This document shows, in pieces, positions 61,033 through 64,000 of a stretch of 64,000 nt of DNA. Under the pieces are notes generated by a model that worked only from the letters and a program-made list of their open reading frames with translations, did no database searches and was not told where the DNA came from. The DNA is from Ga0077536 sp035325705 (lineage in GTDB: Bacteria > Pseudomonadota > Gammaproteobacteria > Ga0077536), in assembly GCA_035325705.1 (NCBI GenBank), contig DAOKZI010000011.1, positions 70,115-134,114 on the forward strand, in the 5' to 3' direction. Numbering within the stretch: position 1 is the stretch's first letter; every line of letters starts with the position of its first letter. The position numbers were made by a program, and so were the translations under genes.

Positions 61033-61908
61033 ATGGCTACCGCCAAGTCTACGCGTGCGCCCGCGCGCAATGTATCCGCCAAGTCCACGCCCCGCCGTCG
61101 AAGGGCAAAAGCGCTGCCCGCTGCCGCGCCAACCGCCGCGGCGTTAGAAAACGCAGGCTTTCGGGATTTCGTAGCACAGCAAGGGCCGCTGATTTACGAC
61201 TACTTGCTTGAACGCTGGAACGGGCAGCAGGAAGCCGCGCTCGCCGGGGCCGGCGGCGACGATGGAGGAAACGACGACGATCTGAACATGGAAAGCGAAA
61301 TGGCCGACGTCCGGCGGCTCAGCAAACCGTTTTGGGATCGGTGGTTCGCCGAACGCGCGAGCGAAGCCAATGCCGCAACTAAGCACGATGATGCTGCATC
61401 AGACGAAGCTGTCAGTGACGGCAGCGCGGATGAAATCTCGCTAAATGAGCTCGCAAAAACGCTACATGATTGGGACATGAAGCGGCGGCACAAGGAGTAT
61501 CTAGTCAAGTATTTCTGCGCCGTTCTCGGCGACTCCGAAGAGGAACTAAAAGAAGCCCTCGAAGGATGGGCAGACGATCCTGCAGAAGCCACGTATCGGG
61601 CCGCCTGCGAGCTCGAAGACGAATACTGCACGCGGAGCCTTCGCGATGCGATGAACCGCACGGACGCTGCGCTGGACGTGCTGGCGGACAACTGGGAAGA
61701 GATCGGGCGCGAGCACTTAATCCTTCTTATCGACGCGTTAAGGCAGCGGGTATCCCGGCTAGGGCAACACCTAGATGCCGCTCTGGCCGAACGCTTTTGC
61801 ATGGCATACCGCGGCGAGCGTGGCGTCGATCTCGACGAGCCGTACATTGTGTCGAAGAAGATCCAGCTTCTCGGCCTGCCCGAGAAATGGTCGACAGAGG
61901 ATGCGTAG
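61033..61908 (+). CDS. Hypothetical protein (291 aa), acidic, alpha-helical
   Basis: I do not recognise this protein. Residues 1-35 are basic (Lys/Arg/Ala-rich). About 68-90 is a Gly/Asp-rich linker. About 140-270 looks helical with many Glu/Asp and Ala (EELKEALEGWADDPAEATYRAA; ALRQRVSRLGQHLDAALAERF). No membrane helix, signal peptide or known motif. The start has a strong AAGGAG eleven bases upstream. It ends 32 bp before a perfect intrinsic terminator, so it is a single transcription unit. It sits between the AIPR gene and the GrlR-like pair and shares their lower GC. Confidence 0.75.
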   Translation: MATAKSTRAPARNVSAKSTPRRRRAKALPAAAPTAAALENAGFRDFVAQQGPLIYDYLLERWNGQQEAALAGAGGDDGGNDDDLNMESEMADVRRLSKPFWDRWFAERASEANAATKHDDAASDEAVSDGSADEISLNELAKTLHDWDMKRRHKEYLVKYFCAVLGDSEEELKEALEGWADDPAEATYRAACELEDEYCTRSLRDAMNRTDAALDVLADNWEEIGREHLILLIDALRQRVSRLGQHLDAALAERFCMAYRGERGVDLDEPYIVSKKIQLLGLPEKWSTEDA

Positions 61909-61940
61909 CCGTCGCTCGCCGGCCTCAATGTAGTAACAGA

Positions 61941-61966
61941 AGCCCCCGCCTAGCGCGGGGGCTTTT
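61941..61966 (+). terminator. Rho-independent terminator after the 291-aa protein gene
   Basis: A 9-bp GC-rich stem AGCCCCCGC/GCGGGGGCT with loop CTAGC, followed by TTT. One of the clearest intrinsic terminators in the window. Confidence 0.85.
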
Positions 61967-62009
61967 CGTATCATTCGACTCTGGCGGTGCGACGACAGGG
62001 GGGAGCACG

Positions 62010-62330
62010 ATGGAAATCGACGGCCTATGGCGCTTCATCCCCTACGAGCACGCCGACGCTGCCGCGCTCCGCCCCGCGTTGCTTCGTCTTCAAGACGGCG
62101 TGATTCAGTGCACGAGCTCCCCGCAGACGATCGCCGGTCGCTATCTGGTCAAGGGCACTAGACTCGCTTGCCAGCTGCATTCGCTCGTATGGCCCGACTA
62201 CAGCGCCCCGCCGGTGGTCGAATTCTTCGGCGTCGTCGATCTCGCGCAAATTTTCCTGCGCGGGTCTATCGCGAGCAGCACTTCCCCCGTGTTCACGGCA
62301 GCGCTGTCCCGCGTCGACAGGCGGAAATAA
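62010..62330 (+). CDS. GrlR-like small protein (copy 2)
   Basis: A 106-aa protein, MEIDGLWRFIPYEHADAAAL, with the same pattern as the protein at 58123: LLRLQDGVIQC, IAGRYLVKGTRLAC, VVEFFGVVDLAQIFLRGS and FTAALSR. The GGGGGAG Shine-Dalgarno lies just before the ATG at 62010. It is closely related at the DNA level to the decayed copy that follows, indicating a tandem duplication of about 390 bp. Function unknown; a regulator or small-ligand binder is possible. Confidence 0.6.
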   Translation: MEIDGLWRFIPYEHADAAALRPALLRLQDGVIQCTSSPQTIAGRYLVKGTRLACQLHSLVWPDYSAPPVVEFFGVVDLAQIFLRGSIASSTSPVFTAALSRVDRRK

Positions 62331-62396
62331 CGGCGCCCGGTGCGGGGACCGTTCGTAGTAATCGACACTGACGGCGCGTCGATATGAGAACGGGCA

Positions 62397-62771
62397 ATAG
62401 ACGTTGCCGGACTGTGGTGTTTCACCCCTTACGAGCACGCCGACGATGCCGGTCTCCGGCCTGCGTTGCTCCTTTTTCAACACCGCGTAATCCAATGCTT
62501 GAGTCTGCCGCGGGCCGTCGCCGGTAGCTATACGCTTCGAGGCTCGACGCTGGCCTGCCAGATTTATTCCCTCGTCTGGCACGGCCATGACGCGCCGCCG
62601 GTAGTCAGGTTCTTCGGCGCCATCGCCCCCGACAAAAGCATTTTGCGGGGGGCCATCGTAAATCGCGCCTCCCCAGCGCTTACAGCAACACTGTCCCGCC
62701 TTGGCAGGCGGGAATGGTTGCGCACCTGCGAACAGTCGATCGGTCTAGCGGAGTGGATACCCCGCGAGTAG
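62397..62771 (+). pseudogene. GrlR-like small protein (copy 3), start and stop codons lost
   Basis: The frame encodes GLWCFTPYEHADDAGLRPAL, AGSYTLRGSTLACQIYSLVW and LRGAIVNRASPALTATLSR, very similar to the copy at 62010. Aligning the two, the ATG of copy 2 corresponds to ATA here (62397), and the TAA stop to TGG, so the frame runs on to 62771. No other start precedes the conserved N terminus. This is most simply a decaying duplicate, though ATA initiation cannot be excluded. Confidence 0.6.
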
Positions 62772-62948
62772 CGACACCGTCAGCAATGAATGCCGAACCT
62801 TGATGGCGTCAGGCGCCGACGGAACACATGCACCAATTCCGACGGCGCTAGATGTTTAGAGGGTGGTACCGCGCGTAAACGTCCGATACGGCGTAGTCCG
62901 TATGTGAGCAATTATCCTGCCTCGTTTAGCACGCTAGGAGATGACGCT

Positions 62949-63581
62949 ATGAGACAAGATGTCAGACATTCGCTGCGAAGCACATCGCTGCGAGCGGGAT
63001 CCTTTGCCGCTGCCCTATGCTTTGCCGGAGGCGCGCATGCCGCTGCCACGGTCACGGGATTCGAAGCGCTGCTGGACGGCGCCGGCGGCACCCTCGATTC
63101 ATTCAGCTTCGACAACGACGCCAACACCATCGACATCGCCAAGACGTTCACGTCGGTCGCGCCGCTGACGATACGCATCACGGTGGGTCATGGGACGGGA
63201 AGCGGTGGACCGCTCACGGTGTCGGAAGAAATAACCAATGCGACCGGCCAGGCCTGGACGGATTATCACTACGACATCATCGAGCCGGATGCGAACAACG
63301 GTGTCGTGTTCACCGCCTTTCAGCAATCCTCGCTAAGCGGGTTTTCGCTGGACGACGCACCGGACAGTGGGCCGCGCAATCTCGACTTCACGGGCGCTCT
63401 CGAACTGGATGGGGTGGCGAATGCGGCGTTCACCATGAGTCTGCCCGATCCCGGGGCAGGCAATTCGTACACGTTCGATTTGGTCCAGACGCCGACGGTG
63501 GCGCCCATTCCATTGCCGCCGGCAGCATGGCTGTTCGGCTCGGCACTGTCCGGAATGTATCTAGCGCGCAGACGACGCTGA
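62949..63581 (+). CDS. VPLPA-CTERM sorting-domain exported protein (second)
   Basis: A 210-aa secreted protein: signal peptide about 1-31 (cut near AHA-AAT), a Thr/Asp/Ser-rich mature domain with no Lys-rich regions, and a C-terminal sorting signal PIPLPPAAWLFGSALSG followed by RRRR. The motif and layout match the protein at 46514-47329, though the mature regions differ. AGGAG lies eight bases before the ATG at 62949. It ends before a strong terminator. It presumably goes to the outer surface by exosortase processing. Confidence 0.88.
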   Translation: MRQDVRHSLRSTSLRAGSFAAALCFAGGAHAAATVTGFEALLDGAGGTLDSFSFDNDANTIDIAKTFTSVAPLTIRITVGHGTGSGGPLTVSEEITNATGQAWTDYHYDIIEPDANNGVVFTAFQQSSLSGFSLDDAPDSGPRNLDFTGALELDGVANAAFTMSLPDPGAGNSYTFDLVQTPTVAPIPLPPAAWLFGSALSGMYLARRRR

Positions 63582-63601
63582 GTTCGCCTCTCTGCCAATT
63601 G

Positions 63602-63636
63602 AAGCCGCGGAGCAAAGCAAATGCTCCGCGGCTTTC
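63602..63636 (+). terminator. Rho-independent terminator after the second VPLPA-CTERM gene
   Basis: A perfect 13-bp stem AAGCCGCGGAGCA/TGCTCCGCGGCTT with a 7-nt loop AAGCAAA, then TC. It lies 20 bp after the stop codon. The T-run is short. Confidence 0.75.
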
Positions 63637-64000
63637 AATGTAGCCACGCGCCAAGCTGAGGTGGTATGCAGCTTTTGCGGAGCGGCTTACGGGGGCGGCC
63701 TAGGACGCCACGTCGCTAATCTGTGAGGTCGCGGGCGGCGATGCTCCTGCCCGGCAGCTATACGGAACGCCGCCAGTGAAAGCTCGAGGTAAGCTTGTCG
63801 CCGCGGAATCGCCGCGCGCGTATGGAGGCTTAGTTTACGCTCAGCCAATGAAGTAGTGCGGGTGCTGCTCGCACCTACCCTCGCGCGACGCTCGCTGACA
63901 GCACTCGCACCCGATCTCCATCGCGTCCCGCCGCGCTTGATACAGCTTAGGGAACCTCTGAATTAGGTATCACTTTGAACCCCGCGAACCGTTAATGAAC
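63637..64000. other. Window end, no assignable gene
   Basis: On the minus strand, about 63846-63977, a frame encodes a Cys/His-rich peptide (EIGCECCQRASREGRCEQHPHYFIG) with no start codon, possibly the 3' part of a decayed small zinc-finger gene. GGGAACCTCTGAATTAG near 63952 resembles the ends of some insertion sequences, but the window stops before it can be tested. Confidence 0.3.

Overview
This window is GC-rich chromosomal DNA that looks like a gammaproteobacterium. Gene order supports this: tpiA-secG-tRNA-Leu(GAG)-nuoA-N; yciO-M50 protease-trpS-scpA-scpB-rluB; yciB-yciI-bolA; clpS-clpA; linear arginine synthesis with argE and argA. I cannot name a genus. A chromatialean, nevskialean or xanthomonad-like lineage is possible, and the VPLPA-CTERM proteins suggest an exosortase-bearing environmental species.

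Layout. 1-16.6 kb: truncated GntR regulator, lpxD, VKOR-thioredoxin/pgpA, a lytic transglycosylase, ilvD, argE-argA, clpS-clpA, aceA, then a minus-strand operon yciB-yciI-bolA-like-DNA methyltransferase-dapE. 16.7-23.6 kb: yciO, site-2 protease, trpS, scpA, scpB, rluB, tpiA, secG, tRNA-Leu. 23.7-38.3 kb: the complete 14-gene NDH-1 operon nuoA-N. 38.5-46.1 kb: psd, a copper-chaperone/SCO pair, and two paralogous Ser/Thr kinase-cyclic nucleotide-domain proteins flanking pgi, the second followed by a sugar (sorbosone-type) dehydrogenase. 46.5-56.8 kb: a VPLPA-CTERM protein, a nitroreductase-like protein, a six-gene minus-strand cluster (heme-c/beta-propeller protein, two small membrane proteins, a secreted Cna-B/CarboxypepD-like protein, and E1 alpha and beta of a 2-oxoacid dehydrogenase without E2/E3), and a cyanide-insensitive bd-type quinol oxidase with its DUF2474 subunit. 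56.8-64 kb: an accessory island of visibly lower GC with a frameshifted antitoxin, an integrase remnant, an AIPR abortive-infection protein, an unknown 291-aa protein, three copies (one decayed) of a small GrlR-like protein, and a second VPLPA-CTERM protein.

Three families of dispersed palindromic repeats occur in the backbone, mostly as inverted doublets. They occupy every convergent intergenic gap longer than about 60 bp in the backbone and are absent from the right-hand island. Translational coupling by 4-base overlaps (ATGA, GTGA, TTGA and apparently CTGA) recurs throughout.

The observations I would check first are: the 49.1-54.0 kb heme/propeller/membrane/E1 cluster; the twin kinase-cNMP proteins; the GrlR-like/AIPR island; the apparent CTG start of rluB; and the repeat doublets, one of which supplies the stop codon of pgi.
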